Notes under the pieces: model-generated | Databases searched by the model: none | The model's input: only the letters and a program-made list of their open reading frames with translations | What the model was told of the DNA's origin: nothing | Made by a program: the position numbers and the translations under genes | Source: Wyeomyia smithii | Lineage: Eukaryota; Arthropoda; Insecta; Diptera; Culicidae | Length of the DNA: 64,000 nucleotides | Assembly: GCF_029784165.1 (NCBI RefSeq) | Contig: NC_073694.1 | Coordinates: 163,630,342 to 163,694,341, forward strand | Direction: 5' to 3' | Shown here: piece after piece, positions 9,400 through 20,741 of the stretch | Position numbering within the stretch: the stretch's first letter is position 1 | Layout: each line of letters opens with the position of its first letter

Positions 9400-10320
9400 C
9401 ATTCCTATTTTCATCCCTATATAAGAGCCTGTTTTAGTCCAAGCCGCTCATAATAGTTCTGAACAGCGACGACAGCAGTCCTCCCTTAGCAGCAGCGGGA
9501 GCGAGCAGTGGGTACCATCGATAGCGGAAAGCGGCCACAACTGTGGCATGGCTGTGGATAGGCGCAGCAGTTCCAGCGGATCTCACCATCGATAGCAGCA
9601 GGGCCAGCAGATGCAGTTACAGTGGATATCAATGGCGGCCACAACTGTGGCATGGCTACGGATAGTGTTGCAGTTGCTCAGCAGTTAGGCCAGCGTATAG
9701 CGGCCACAACTGTGGCATAGCGTAGCATCAGACAGCGACAACAGCAGTCGTCCTTCCTTAGCAGCAGCACTAGCCCTGTGGTTGGTCACCACGTCTCAGG
9801 AGCAGCGCGGTTTTTCTCAGCGTGTGTCGCCAGACAGCCATTATTCCCCCCGTGTTGGGGCAGCATGATGATTGCCATCAGGAAATCCAGTTTCGGAAAT
9901 CAAAATGCCTTTTTGAAGGCAAATAAACAAGTCATTGAAAGTTAATAATTTTTGTCAACGCAAGCAAGCATTCTGTGTTGCATCCTAGCAATTTAAATTT
10001 GTCGCACCCGTTTAATTTACTGAATGTGAAATAGCTTCCACAGTGCATGTTGTCCGTGTATCTTAATTCCCCCAATGTTAGGGCAGCTCAAAGGTTGTAA
10101 TTAGCAACCGATTTTGAACCACACCATGCTTTTTTCAAGGCAAATAAAAAATAATTGAAGGTTAATAATTTTCTGGCATCAACACAAGCAGACATTCTGT
10201 GCGGGATGCAATCAAATTCTGTTGTAGTTGTCCAATTTTTACTTTATTTAGTAATCCCCCCGCTGTAGGGGCAGCGCAAAGGCTGCAATCAGCATGACCA
10301 ACTTTGAATAACAAACGGTT
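9400..10320 (+). repeat. Repeat X, unit 2
   Basis: From TATATAAG (9418-9425) onward this is nearly identical to unit 1: palindromes at 9534, 9638 and 9703, stem-loops at 9906-9921 and 10127-10142, and three CCCCC/GGGG blocks. The DNA upstream of the TATA box (8930-9400) is unrelated to the GAAGTAGAATACTTC promoter region of units 1, 3 and 4, so unit 2 has a different distal promoter or is recombinant. A 104-codon frame at 9017-9331 has no coding features. Confidence 0.65.
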
Positions 10321-10572
10321 AACGTTTATTCACTAAAATTTCATCCAATTCAAAACAGGTTTTTGTCTGAGTACAATAATTTGCACAAAAAGACATTAAA
10401 AATTTTACCGCATTATTAGACGCGTTTCTCCAGTCATGCCTCGTGAACGAGAAGGTTCCCTATCACAGACATAGATTTCGTGCTCCAGCACATTACAACA
10501 CGTGGAAATTGTCTTTTTGCTAGTGCAACATTTCTTGGAAGTGTTTTATTATTCTCGGGTAAGAGACTACGA

Positions 10573-11366
10573 GTGCATTTTTGAAGTAGAATACTTCTCT
10601 CAGGAAGTTCGGCTACATAGGGATGTGAAATGAAAATCTAAAACCGAAAAAAGTTAGAAATATGTCCAATTTCAAATGCTAATAAATCGGTTAGTATTCG
10701 ATGGATTTCCTTCGTTCTTGCAGCAATAGATTGGAAAATCTTTTAAGATTCTTCCCAAAATAAGATAATTGTGATTTTATTATTCACACTATTGTACTAT
10801 TGAAAATAGTCAAGCATTGTCAAAACGAAAAATTCGACCTCTGGTTGGTCGTTATATGCTTGCTTCCCAAGCACGGTCGACAGGATCATATACCTTGCAA
10901 TTGAAAACATGCTATTTGGCCTATATAAGAGCCTGTTTCAGCCGGAGCCGCTCATAATAGTTCTAGACAGCGACAACAGCAGTCGTCCTTCCTTAGCAGC
11001 AGCACTAGCCCTGTGGTTGGTCACCACGTCTCAGGAGCAGCGCGGTTCTTCTCAGCGGGTGTCGTCAGACTGCCATAATCCCCCCCGTGTTGGGGCAGCA
11101 TGATGATTGCCATCAGGAAATCCAATTTCGGAAATCAAAATGCCTTTTTCAAGGCAAATAAACAAGTCATTGAAAGTTAATAATTTTTGTCAACGCAAGC
11201 AAGCATTCTGTGTTGCATCCTAACAATTTAAATTTGTCGCACTCGTCTAATTTACTGAATGTGAAATAGCTTCCACAGTGCATGTTGTCCGTGTATCTTA
11301 GTTCCCCCAATGTTAGGGCAGCTCAAAGGTTGTAATTAGCAACCGATTTTGAACCGCAAAATGCTT
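10573..11366 (+). repeat. Repeat X, unit 3 (internally deleted)
   Basis: It has the full promoter half with TATATAAG at 10922-10929, but the leader is shortened and all GCCACAACTGTGGC palindromes are missing. The CCCCC/GGGG block is near 11088. The stem-loop at 11141-11156 is a perfect 6-bp stem with a TTTC loop. The second sub-repeat is cut off mid stem-loop at 11366, where unit 4 begins. The join falls in the shared word CTTTTTGAAG, which suggests recombination at that microhomology. Confidence 0.65.
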
Positions 11367-12389
11367 TTTGAAGTAGAATACTTCTCTCAGGAAGTTCAGC
11401 TACATAGGGATGTGAAATGAAAATCTAAAACCGAAAAATGTGAAAAATATGTCCAATTTCAAATGCTAATAAATCGGTTAGTTTTCGATGGATTTCCTTC
11501 GTTCTTGCAGCAATAGATTGGAAAATCTTCTAAGATTCTTTTCAAATGAAGATAATTGTAATTTGATTATTCAAACTATTGTACTATTGACAATAGTAAA
11601 GCCTTGTCAAAACGAAGAATTCTACCTCTGATTGCACGGTCGACAGAATCATAGACCTTGCAATTTAAAATATGCTATTTGGCTTATATAAGAGCCTGTT
11701 TCAGCCGAAGCTGCTCATAATAGCTCTAGACAGCGACAACAGTAGTCCTCCCTTAGCAGCAGCAGTAGCAGTGCAGTGGATATCAGCGATAGCGGATAGC
11801 GGCCACAGCTGTGGCATAGCAATGGGTAGCGCACTAGTTGCAGCGGATCTCAGCATCGATAGCAGCTGGGCCAGCTGATGCAGGGACAGCGGATACCAAT
11901 GGCAGCGTATAGCGGCCACAACTGTGGCATGGCTACGGATGGTGTAGCAGTTGCAGCGGGTATCAGCATCGATAGCAGCTGATGCAGTGAGACACTTTAG
12001 TGAAATGCAGTCTCTGTGCGATAGCGGGCACTAGTAAATGTATTCAATGAAAAGTTGACTCGTTTTGACAACACATGAGCCGTCTAGTTTTGAGTGTTAA
12101 ATCAGTTGTTTATTTTATCACAAGGAATACTTTATTCGCACTGTCAGTGATAACGGTGACCGGTATCTTATCCGATATTCCGATATAAATTAATTTTTCG
12201 CGTAACCAAAATTTAAAAATTGTCAAGCCCCAATCATGACAAGCAACTTGCTATAATATTGAAAATGATCAATCCTTGTTGAAGCGCAAAATTCGATTGA
12301 TCTGATTAGTCAACGTTTATTTACTAGAAATAATGACTGACAGGCAAGCAGCCGGGTTATCTTTCTTGTAAAAGTATTCTACTTCAACC
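11367..12389 (+). repeat. Repeat X, unit 4 (diverged)
   Basis: This is the oldest-looking unit. It has the GAAGTAGAATACTTC start, TATATAAG at 11685-11692, and two palindromes at 11802-11815 (GCCACAGCTGTGGC, a perfect palindrome) and 11914-11927. The CCCCC/GGGG 3' part is absent. 12250-12312 resembles the promoter segment again (TATTGAAAATGATCAATCC). At 12369-12386 the opening motif occurs inverted (AAGTATTCTACTTC), so this unit is bounded by inverted motifs about 1 kb apart. Confidence 0.5.
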
Positions 12390-14202
12390 TTGCGGTCGTG
12401 GCTTTGCACACAACCCTCCTGTGATTTTTTTGCAGTTGCTCCTTAATGGGTAATTCATTTCGTTTTATGTTATTTGTGTGTATTTAACAAATTTTTAATT
12501 GTTTAGAGAAGTTTGATTAATGCCGAAAACGCACTACTTTTCGGTTTCACAATTAAACTTATCTCACAATGCTCAAGAGACTACTATAACAGTAATACAT
12601 GTGTAATCTGTGTCTTTCGATAAATTATTTATGCATATTTTTTTTTTTGTCCATAGGTACGGCAATAAATGGTTGAATTATTCATTACTGTTACCATCTA
12701 AAGATTCGTCGTTCGTTTTTTGATTGCAATCACTAATGCTTCGTTTTCTTCCTGAGTTTTTTATGAAACTTCTCACTTTAAACGCGACTACTTTCTCATT
12801 TTTCAAACTCAATAGATATCCGGAATAAACTTCTTTTTCGGACGCAATCTTTCTGCAGCCGTCGCTACTGTGCCATTCGATGGCTTTTCAATGCTTTGGA
12901 AATCGTAGCTCGGGCACTGACATTTATTTAACCATTGAACACACGAAATTGTCCAATTTTAGCTTTCACTCACTTGAACTACAGCTTAACTAATAATTAC
13001 GGCAATTCAACTTTCGGGTCCTGTCACGGTCGCCATGAGGTAACTAAAATGGTCCGGCTTCCTAGGACCCGGGAGAGTCATCTAGCAGTAAAGACACGAC
13101 GAACGTTGGTACTCGAATGAATCGCACTGAGTGATCAGTTTATTGTACACGTCGGTAGCAATACCCTTTTCTGCTGATGCAGCGGGTGATCGCACCGTCG
13201 TTTTATGCTGATGCGATATATGATCGCACCGCTTGTTTTATATTTACTTATATTCTAAATGGTGCTTGGAATAAGTCCATTACAATGTTAAATTTAGTGA
13301 TTTTTTCCCAAAGTTATATTTGAACCTTTACGAATTATGTCGATATCGCAAATTTTCATTAATGCAGTATTATGGGTTTGATTGAATTAAATTCTAGATA
13401 AAATTTCAAGTTTAAAAAAATATAATAAAAAAAACTGCTATCGCATTTTTCACTAAAGCTACAATTTGCGCAGTTTTGCGCTACAGCGGACAGTATGCAT
13501 TTGAAAGCTTAGGTACGTTTTTACAAAAATTTTGGATGCAGTCACAACAGTGGCAAACTGCGGCAACAAAACTTTTAAGCTGCTTTTCTACAAAAAATCC
13601 CTTTTTTATTAATATCTTTAGTGTCAGGCCTACTATGACTAAAATCAGATTTCATGATATTACGCTCAAATTTTGGATTCAGGCACTTGAATGTTATAGC
13701 AATGAAGGAAAAATATTATGAAATGGCTGACGATGGCCAGCGATTCCCCACTGTGGTGTGTGGTTAAAGTGAACCGGAGGTAAGGCACTCTCCTTGTCCC
13801 TTAACAATTGCCTCGTCACCAGTTAGCTAATCAGGCCAAAATAAGATGCATGTTCCCCAGAACCCAGCTGTTTTATATTTAAAAACCGTCGAGACAATCC
13901 ACGTTGGACCCATCGCCGGTGGCTGAAGACGTCGATCATGGCCATTTTGGCGGCAAAGGCCGCAAGACAACGCCTGGAAAGGACGAGTTGGTGCAGGAGC
14001 CTGGTGGAACTTGAAGGAGGACGGAACAAGCAGGTGGACAGTGTGCTAAAGAAGAAACCGGGGCCCCGGAGAAGTAGCAAAGTTTAAAAAGGTTTGCTAG
14101 AGAGCAGTTAATCAGAGAATAGAACGGAAAATTGAAAATTGATTTTGAGTGACCTCCCAGTGGACGGCCATTCTCCCGTGCCAATAACTAAAAATATACA
14201 TA
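12390..14202. other. Intergenic sequence with a GC-richer patch at 13720-14180
   Basis: Mostly AT-rich with no recognisable gene. A roughly 40-base sequence is duplicated at 13170-13245 (GCTGATGC...GATCGCACCG). In the GC-richer patch the plus strand has a 49-codon frame, ATG 13938 to stop 14087, ending KKKPGPRRSSKV. I do not recognise it, it has no similarity I can name, and it may be chance or the end of an old element ORF. Confidence 0.25.
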
Positions 14203-14290
14203 GGGTAGCGAACGGCTTCGGCAGGTTTCTGCATAAGATTGCTGCAGAAAACCTGCCGAAGAAAACCACTGCCGAAGCCGTTCGCTACCC
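14203..14290. mobile_element. 88-bp palindromic TA-flanked micro-MITE, copy 2 (best preserved)
   Basis: It starts GGGTAGCGAACGGCTTCGG and ends CCGAAGCCGTTCGCTACCC, a perfect 19-bp terminal inverted repeat. TA lies on each side (14201-14202, 14291-14292). Inside, a second inverted pair (GGCAGGTTTCTGCA / TGCAGAAAACCTGCC) closes the hairpin, so nearly every base can pair. It contains no coding capacity. Confidence 0.75.
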
Positions 14291-14932
14291 TACATCAGTG
14301 CCTTGAGTACAGCTTTTTTTCCTTGTGATGGCAAAAACAATTTGATAACGGAGAATCCCATCTTGCATTCTGAATGATAAACACGTTAGGGAAAATTTCT
14401 AATTTTGAGCCAATAGCAAAATGACATTGTGCATTTTTACGGTATAGAGTAGGGTAGTTTGGATGTTTTGGAAGAAACACTTGAACGAGTTATAGTTATA
14501 GAAATCCTTTTAAATAAATATCAATAAATAAATAAATAAATATTTCATAACAAAATATCGTTGCCGGAACAATTAAGTACAAGCTATCATATAATGCAGA
14601 ATAGAATTGTTGCATCCTGTAAAGTCATGGTTGGTCTTGTTTTTTCTGTAAATGCTGTCAATAAAGTAGGTACTGTTGTTTGTATTTTTCCACAGTTTGT
14701 AAGTCAGTCACAGTTTATACGTCTGTCAGTAGTTGGTCATTAGTAACGTAAGTCGCACAGCTAGATGACATCGCGCCATGTTTGAAGGACTAACATCTCC
14801 GCGTGTGTGTAAACGAAATAGCATATCCCCTTTTCACACAACGCCGATCCGCAGCGATGATAGCTTCGATCGGACTAAGTAAATAAGATAGAGATGCCTG
14901 CTAGCTGAAGTCACAGTGTACGTAAGCTAAAA

Positions 14933-15062
14933 TTAGTCCTCAGCACTAATCGGTTTCGGCAGCTCGCTTAGGGAGTAAACGTCACTCTTGAGCAACGGAA
15001 CTTCCGGCAATGGTTTGCGCTTCTTCGACTTGGCCACATTAAACATCACCCAGTTGTCCGGT
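14933..15062 (-). CDS. Peroxidase gene, last exon
   Basis: The acceptor TTTTACTTCCAG precedes it. The split Arg codon AG|A joins it to the previous exon. It encodes PDNWVMFNVAKSKKRK through ELPKPISAED and a TAA stop at 14935-14933. Without splicing the previous exon would stop at a TGA inside its donor site, so this exon supplies the true C-terminus. Confidence 0.85.
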
Positions 15063-18000
15063 CTGGAAGTAAAATAAAAAAAAAAACTAGAATAATTAGA
15101 ATTCATTGCTTAGAACGGAAGAACAACTCACCTTTCGATGCTAGTAAGCAGTACGAAGGGAACCAGTGGGATTCCTTGCTGTCTTCGGTCATGGTTTAGT
15201 CCTTGCTTGCTAACGGTCGGTCGTTTCGAGTTGATAGGTCTGCGTCGTCGAGGTGGCGCGTTGCCTGTCGGTTGTCGGTCGAACTTTGGTCTGTCGACTG
15301 TTGTCTGTCGGTCGTCCGTTCTGTCAGTCTCGTCCGGAATAGCCAGTATGCTGTCCTTAGTGGGCGATCGTCCGTGAACGTCTCCGAACAGTGCCAATCC
15401 CATGGTTTCGAGTGGGTCAATAATGTCCGGGAGTGGAAGTTCTCCGTAGTCTTCTGTCTCGTCCGTCAGCTCGGGCGTGTCATCACGGGTGGAGTAGTCG
15501 ATACTGTCGTCCGAATCTGTCACTGTCGATTTGTTTGTTAAACGATCCTGTTCGAGTGGTCGTGTTCTGGTACCGAGAAAGTCTTTTTCGTACATAATCG
15601 GTTGGTGTTGTCCTGAAAGCTTGTCATGTACACTGTCGGTAGAGTCATCGTCATTGGAGTCCACCAAAGAGTCTTTAGGAGTTTGTTCTTTGGTCTGGTT
15701 GAAGTCAATTAGTTGCGTCAATAATTTTTCGTTATTAGTCGGATGTAGTTGCTCTTCTGTACATGGTACGTGTGAGTCAAAGTCGGTAGTTGTTTCAAGT
15801 CCCGTTCGATCTACTTTGTCAGTCAAAATGATGGTCGTATTTGCGTCATTTTGTGAAGTTTTTTCAGTGGATGGTTCATCGGTTGTCTCGTCCTGGTAAA
15901 TGTAGGGTCGAACGAATTGATCCTGATCGTCTTCCAGTTCCAGAGGTTGTGGGTAGCGTTCGGCGTATCGTCGATCGTCCGTCTGTGTCCAAAGCGTGGC
16001 GTCTTTTGGTATTTCGTATCTTATCGCGGTCATTGCGTTGCGTATGTTGAATAGGCTGTAGTTGCGGTAAGTCTCAAGGTCGCTTGTCTTTTTGATAGGT
16101 TCGTATTTGTTCTGTTCCGGTCGAAGGTAGCCGTCATGTTCGTGAACGTTCAGGGTTTCGGTTAGGCGTTCAGCGTCCGGTACTAGGCTGTCGTAGTCGT
16201 AGTCATGTTTCAGCGTAGATATTAGTCCGGATGGAAGTCGGTTTTGGCTGGTTCGTAGTTCTTTCTGTGGTTTCGTTTGTTTTTGGAAAAATGTAGGCGA
16301 AGATACTGCGATAGATCGAGAAGAGAACTGAGGTCTAGGGTCTACGGAAAAGACAGACTGAGAGGCAGCAGAAGAGGAAGGATTTTTAGAGTTCTGAAAT
16401 AAGGCGGTAGAGCTCAGTGCAGGTGCAGAAGAGACAGAAGATGATAGAAAAATAGGCTTGTCATTTGGTCGGTTATCGTTTATTACTACAAGTCCTGGTC
16501 TTTTTGGGGTAGTTTTTCGTTGCTGTTGTTGTCTTGTCGTTTTTTGTCTAATCCTCGTATCGTAGTAATAGTTAGCGTTACCTACTTTGTTCGAGAGTCC
16601 TCGTTTTGGGGTCGTCTGTCGGGTCGGTCCACGTTCTGTGTCTAATCCGTACGGACTGTATGTCGTTAGTGGTGGATTGTAGCAATTGTAGCCACAGTAA
16701 GGTGGTTGGGGTGGTTCTTCGGTCGGAGCATAGTAGTAGGGATTAGGTGGTGGAGGTTCAGTGTCAGGTGCGTCATATCCGTAGCCAGGTTTCACGTATA
16801 CGGGTGGGTCAGCGTCTGAGCTGTAGTCATAGTTGTTTATGTCGTCATAGTCCGAGGGTGGAGCCGGCGCAGGGGCCGGATAGTAGCCATGTCGAAGTGC
16901 GATGTCCTTCTTCAGAAGTAAAGTTGCGTTATCATCTTTCGTGAATAGCTTTGATAGGTTGATGTACGTCAGGTCTCGTTTCGTTAGCGTGTGATTTTTT
17001 CTGTTATCATTATCACTGTCCGTTAGGTTTACTTGCGAGTCTCGTGTCAAATCTAGTTTGGTAATTATTCCATTCGTTGCTCCCGTTGGTCGTCGTTTCG
17101 GGGTAGTTTTTCTAGTCGGTTTCCGCTGTGGAGGTTCAGTCGTGCCGGTAAAGTCTAGTTTGTTGTCAACATTAGAGGAAACGAGTAATGTGGGCTCCTT
17201 ATTCGAACTAGGTCTGGTTACGTGAGAAATAGCTGGCGGTTTGGCCGAAGTACTAATGTCTAGTTTGTTGTTGACAGGAGTTGTCAAGGAGTTCAGAACT
17301 ATGTGTCCGTTCGAAGGTATCTGCAGTCCAACGTTTCTGTTCGGTATAAAGTCAACGTTACTAACGATATTCGCCTTTTTCGTAGGCTGTCTAGTTGTCG
17401 ATGTAGTTGTGACAAAGGGTTGTACTGCTTCAAGGTCGATCAGGTTCTCGCTCTGTCCAGTATTCGGTACGTCATTAGGTCTAGTGAACGGGTCTCGTTC
17501 CGTCCATGGTTCCAGGTCGATAGGTGCCATCAGTTTCGAGTCGCAGGGCAGTCTCTCGTTTTGTACTATATCAGCTGGAAGAAAAACGTGCGGCTGCAGG
17601 GTTCCCCCTCCAAGTGAGCGACACAGAACCTGTGAGAAAGCTACCTGTCGAATTGCGTCCAGCTGCGCTGGAGTAAACGACGATTCAAAACCTGAATTTT
17701 CGTACCAAAAGCGATCTCCCTTGCGAAGATTGCTAAATTGCTGAGCAATTATACAGGAAAACGTTGGTCCTACGATACCTCCCACCACCGGTCGTTCAGC
17801 GAGACCTCCTACGAACAGATCGATATCATCTAAGTTGCGATAGGCTTTACGTAAGCGATGTGCCGACGCTGGACCCATGACTCGCTCCAGATCATCCCAT
17901 TCTCTAATAGGGGTGAGCCCACATGGTACTCTCCAGTTTATGTACGGCTGAATGCCGTGATCTCTACCGCGTTGTATGTTGATCGCTGCCAAATCTAGGC

Positions 18001-20430
18001 CGAAGGGAAAACCTAGAATGAAACAGCAATATTCTAAATCGGTTCCGCGCCGCAAACCAGCTATCCTACTTACTTCTGGTTTGAAATAAATGGTTAGTTA
18101 ACTCCGCTGTTATAAACTCGTCACGCTTCAAGGCTCGCTGGTTGACCATGCCACGCACCAATCTGTGCAACGATCCTGGACCACCGAGATCACCGTCTGC
18201 GGACTCCTCGTGTAGCGTCACATTGTTCGGTATAAAACGATGGAACCGATCCGCTCTCATGTAGGACCCCTGTATTAAAGAATGACCAAAGCGGAAGGCA
18301 GCAGCCGCGAACTCGTTTGTCACAGTAGGGTTTGTGCTAGGGTCATACCCTTTGTAGAAACCACTGGTCTCCAACTCTAGATTGAACAGCCGGCAAACCT
18401 GTTTGCCCAAAATTATCGGCAGAAATTCGCGGAAGGTGATGTGCTGAAACATGGCTCCAACTATTCGGCGTGCCTCTTGATAGAGCTTCTCATCGCTCCA
18501 GTGTGGATTGATATCGGAGAGTTGAGTAGCAATTTGGTTATGTTCGTTTACCCAAACCATATGTAACATCAGTAACCCCGGTTGTTCGCCACTTCGAGCA
18601 TCGCCAGGTCGAATGCATTGATTGGCTAAAGCAGCACGGAAGCACACGTCTTCGCTTGGTGGTCCTCGTCCGAACAGTAGCAAACCGGATCGAAAGATAC
18701 GCGCATTATCTGAGGTGCGCGGATTGCTCGAATAAATTGGAGACGCGTCGATGTACGTCGTTACCTGGTTGGTTTGTTCGCGCCACGATAGCAGACAATC
18801 TCTCCGCTGAGCTGGCGCCGAACGTAGAAACTCCAAACATCGCACACCGAGAGGCGACAGCCACGGGTCATCCAGTGGAACCTTGATGGGCAGACAGGAC
18901 GGATGTAGCGCTTCGTCATTTGTACCCCCACAGCAGCGCGGTGTTGAACCGTTCAGACTGCGAGGTTGTGCCGTTGCGGTTAGGTCGTGATCCAACAGCT
19001 GACCCCATAGGGCAAGCATCATCGTTACGGGGGCTTCCTCCTGGCGAGTTCCATGCACTACCAGACTAACAAAACGTGCCGAAGGCAGCGGAGATCCGTT
19101 GATCGAACGTCTGCAAGAGTAGGTAAAAAAAGAAAAGAAAATGCGATTAGTGAAAAGTCTTACCGTAACAAATGAAAGAGGATTAGTTTTCTACTGTAAC
19201 TGATCTTGAACTTTTTTCGTGTACAAATGCTGACATACTATCTAATAGAAGTTATTAAAAAAACACTGCTCAATTTAAAATTATATTTCTCACAAAAATA
19301 ACTTGTTAAATGTCTTCAGTTACAACTGTGTAAAATTTTACAATCTCTATTTGTTAAAAATGTTGATGTTTTTTTTTTGTTAAAAAACTAGAAAATCGTA
19401 ACATTTTGAATTGCGTATGACTTTTTTTAATTTTTTCAAGTATTACAAATTTACCATCAACAACTTTACTGAAGACACTGTTTATTTGAATTTGGACAAA
19501 CATTTTTATTGAAGGCATGGTCATGGTCTTGCTGGTACATCAAAAAGAGTCCGTGATATCCAAATGAAATTTTTTCAAGCAATATTTCGTTATAATTTCT
19601 AAGTTTAGGAAGCCATCGATTACTTTTTGTTCAATGCACAATTTCGGTTCATGAAGAATCAATAGTTTGCAGTATATTTTTATATTTTTGTCAATTTTGG
19701 GTGTATTTTTTACATTTTCGAATATTTCAACCAATCACTTTGATGATTTTAAAATTTATAAATAAAAATATCCACAATATTCTCATTTTTCGATACTTTT
19801 CGTTTTACTTTTATCAATTAATCTAGATTTTTGTAGAGGTTCGACTTTGTCTTGTCATCTGTTTGGTTACTTTAAAGTAATTAAAAAAGGATGAAACTAT
19901 GTTAGGTCATACCAACCACAAAAGTTTTAGAGTTTTGGAGATCAAATCGTCTTGGAAACATAAACCAAAATCAACAATTTCAATGATTTAAATCTGACCA
20001 TCAATATCGTCAGGTAGTTTCCCTATGGTCTGAACTTTTATTTGTAACTTCAAAAACAACATGAAATGGTCAAGAAAAAAGTAATCTAATGCTATCTTGG
20101 CATGATTCAAGTCTAGGACACTTACATAATTCCACATTTATCCTCACATTTTAGCAATCAAATCAAACTATAAAATAAGTAAACACTTACCTTATCGCAT
20201 CAACGCCGTCTGCGTACTCTGGAGCTAGAAACCGATGGAAGGGCATTTGGGCCGAGCCCCAGCGGGGTTTTTTCCGATTGTTGCACGTTCCGTCGTGGGT
20301 TCGATAGCGTCGGCTAGCCGGAACACAGGGCGGTGGTTCTCTCGATGGACACATCCCTTCCAGCGGGGTTCTTTTGAGTGAAATTTTCGGCGGAAGCTGG
20401 CGTCCTACGGCCACGTACTCGACGTTGGTG
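14933..20430 (-). CDS. Animal haem peroxidase with a long Tyr/Pro-rich C-terminal tail (5' end unresolved)
   Basis: Exons on the minus strand are 20430-20191, 19110-18074, 18012-15132 and 15062-14933. All introns are GT-AG (1,080, 61 and 69 bp) and the phases join in frame, giving at least 1,428 residues. Numbering from the first of these exons, the catalytic fold has WGQLLDHD at about 115-122 (D120 haem link, distal H121, Ca-ligand D122), YIDAS, the ARSGEQ catalytic Arg/Glu pair at 252/255, and RFGHSLI with proximal H356. All key residues of the myeloperoxidase/chorion-peroxidase family are kept. The enzyme would use H2O2 to oxidise tyrosines or halides, normally outside the cell. The last 800 or so residues are low complexity. 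No signal peptide is seen, because the first exon is not resolved. No disruption is visible. Confidence 0.9.
15132..18012 (-). CDS. Peroxidase gene, large exon: end of the catalytic domain plus the low-complexity tail
   Basis: It opens FPFGLDLAAINIQRGRDHG, the highly conserved C-terminal helix region of haem peroxidases, and runs to about LDAIRQVAFSQVLCRSLGG, where the family domain ends. The rest is disordered: repeated KLDL/KLDF/KLDI motifs, several TTPKR motifs, a tyrosine/proline block (DYDDINNYDYSS, PNPYYYAPTEEPPQPPY), then Asp/Thr-rich acidic sequence and a basic end (PPRRRRPINSKRP). The donor is AAG|GTGAGT at 15132/15131 and the acceptor TTTCATTCTAG ends at 18013. Confidence 0.88.
18074..19110 (-). 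CDS. Peroxidase gene, main catalytic exon
   Basis: This exon encodes 345 full codons, from RSINGSPLPSARFVSL to LTNHLFQTR. It contains the distal His (LLDHD), the Ca-binding loop (TTYIDASPIYSS), the catalytic Arg/Glu (ARSGEQPG), and the proximal His (FRFGHSLI). The acceptor is CTACTCTTGCAG and the donor GAA|GTAAGT. The paired cysteines expected of a secreted peroxidase are present (RCCGG, HPSC, RCLEF, RDC, DVCF, QCIR). Confidence 0.9.
20191..20430 (-). CDS. Peroxidase gene, first resolved exon
   Basis: It encodes TNVEYVAVGRQLPPK through RYRTHDGTCNNRKKPRWGSA to EYADGVDAI. The RYRTxDGTCNN and WGSAQMPFHRFLAPEYADGV motifs are the standard entry to the haem-peroxidase domain. The acceptor is taken as CCGATCATTACAATGCAG, the best pyrimidine-preceded AG here. 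The frame remains open for about 12 more codons upstream before an in-frame stop, so the true upstream exon, with a signal peptide if the enzyme is secreted, is not identified. Confidence 0.75.
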
Positions 20431-20504
20431 CTGCATTGTAATGATCGGAAAAGATCGCTCAGTTTCACTTTTCAAACACATTTTTTCATGGGTACGGTAC
20501 GGGG

Positions 20505-20726
20505 TTAGGTAATGTCAACGGCGAAACCACTTTCGAATCGTTTGATTCGATCATTCGAAAGCACTTTCATTCTGTCTCGCAGTTTGTCAAAGTTCAGGCG
20601 GATACAGATTTCACTTTCTTCTGAGGTCGGCGAGTGAAAGTTCACTGCAAACGTTTTATTTTCAACTAGATTGATCGCTGAATTCTTCCTTTTTTTATTG
20701 TTTTGAGACCAAGGTGCTCGTGACAT
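20505..20726 (-). CDS. Candidate 5' exon or upstream ORF before the peroxidase (unrecognised)
   Basis: The frame is ATG at 20726 with 73 codons, MSRAPWSQNNKKRKNS to FESGFAVDIT. It starts 18 bases after the proposed transcription start and lies just upstream of the first peroxidase exon. It has no signal peptide or family similarity that I can name. I see no strong donor that would splice it in frame to 20430. It may be an upstream ORF, part of a 5' exon, or meaningless. Confidence 0.25.
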   Translation of the reverse strand: MSRAPWSQNNKKRKNSAINLVENKTFAVNFHSPTSEESEICIRLNFDKLRDRMKVLSNDRIKRFESGFAVDIT

Positions 20727-20741
20727 GAAAGCAAAAATAAA

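Noticed and set aside
8425..10320. Repeat X as histone gene relics
   Set aside because: The stem-loop and TATA layout are suggestive, but the stem lacks the G-C first pair and no histone coding sequence remains. Kept only as an analogy.
8425..11100. Repeat X as solo LTRs (TGTTGGGGCAG starts, TATA box)
   Set aside because: No consistent TG...CA boundaries, no short target duplication, and the TGTTGGGG block is itself repeated inside each unit.
15203..17744. Several plus-strand frames of 100-170 codons
   Set aside because: They lie opposite the large peroxidase exon and mirror its low-complexity tail.
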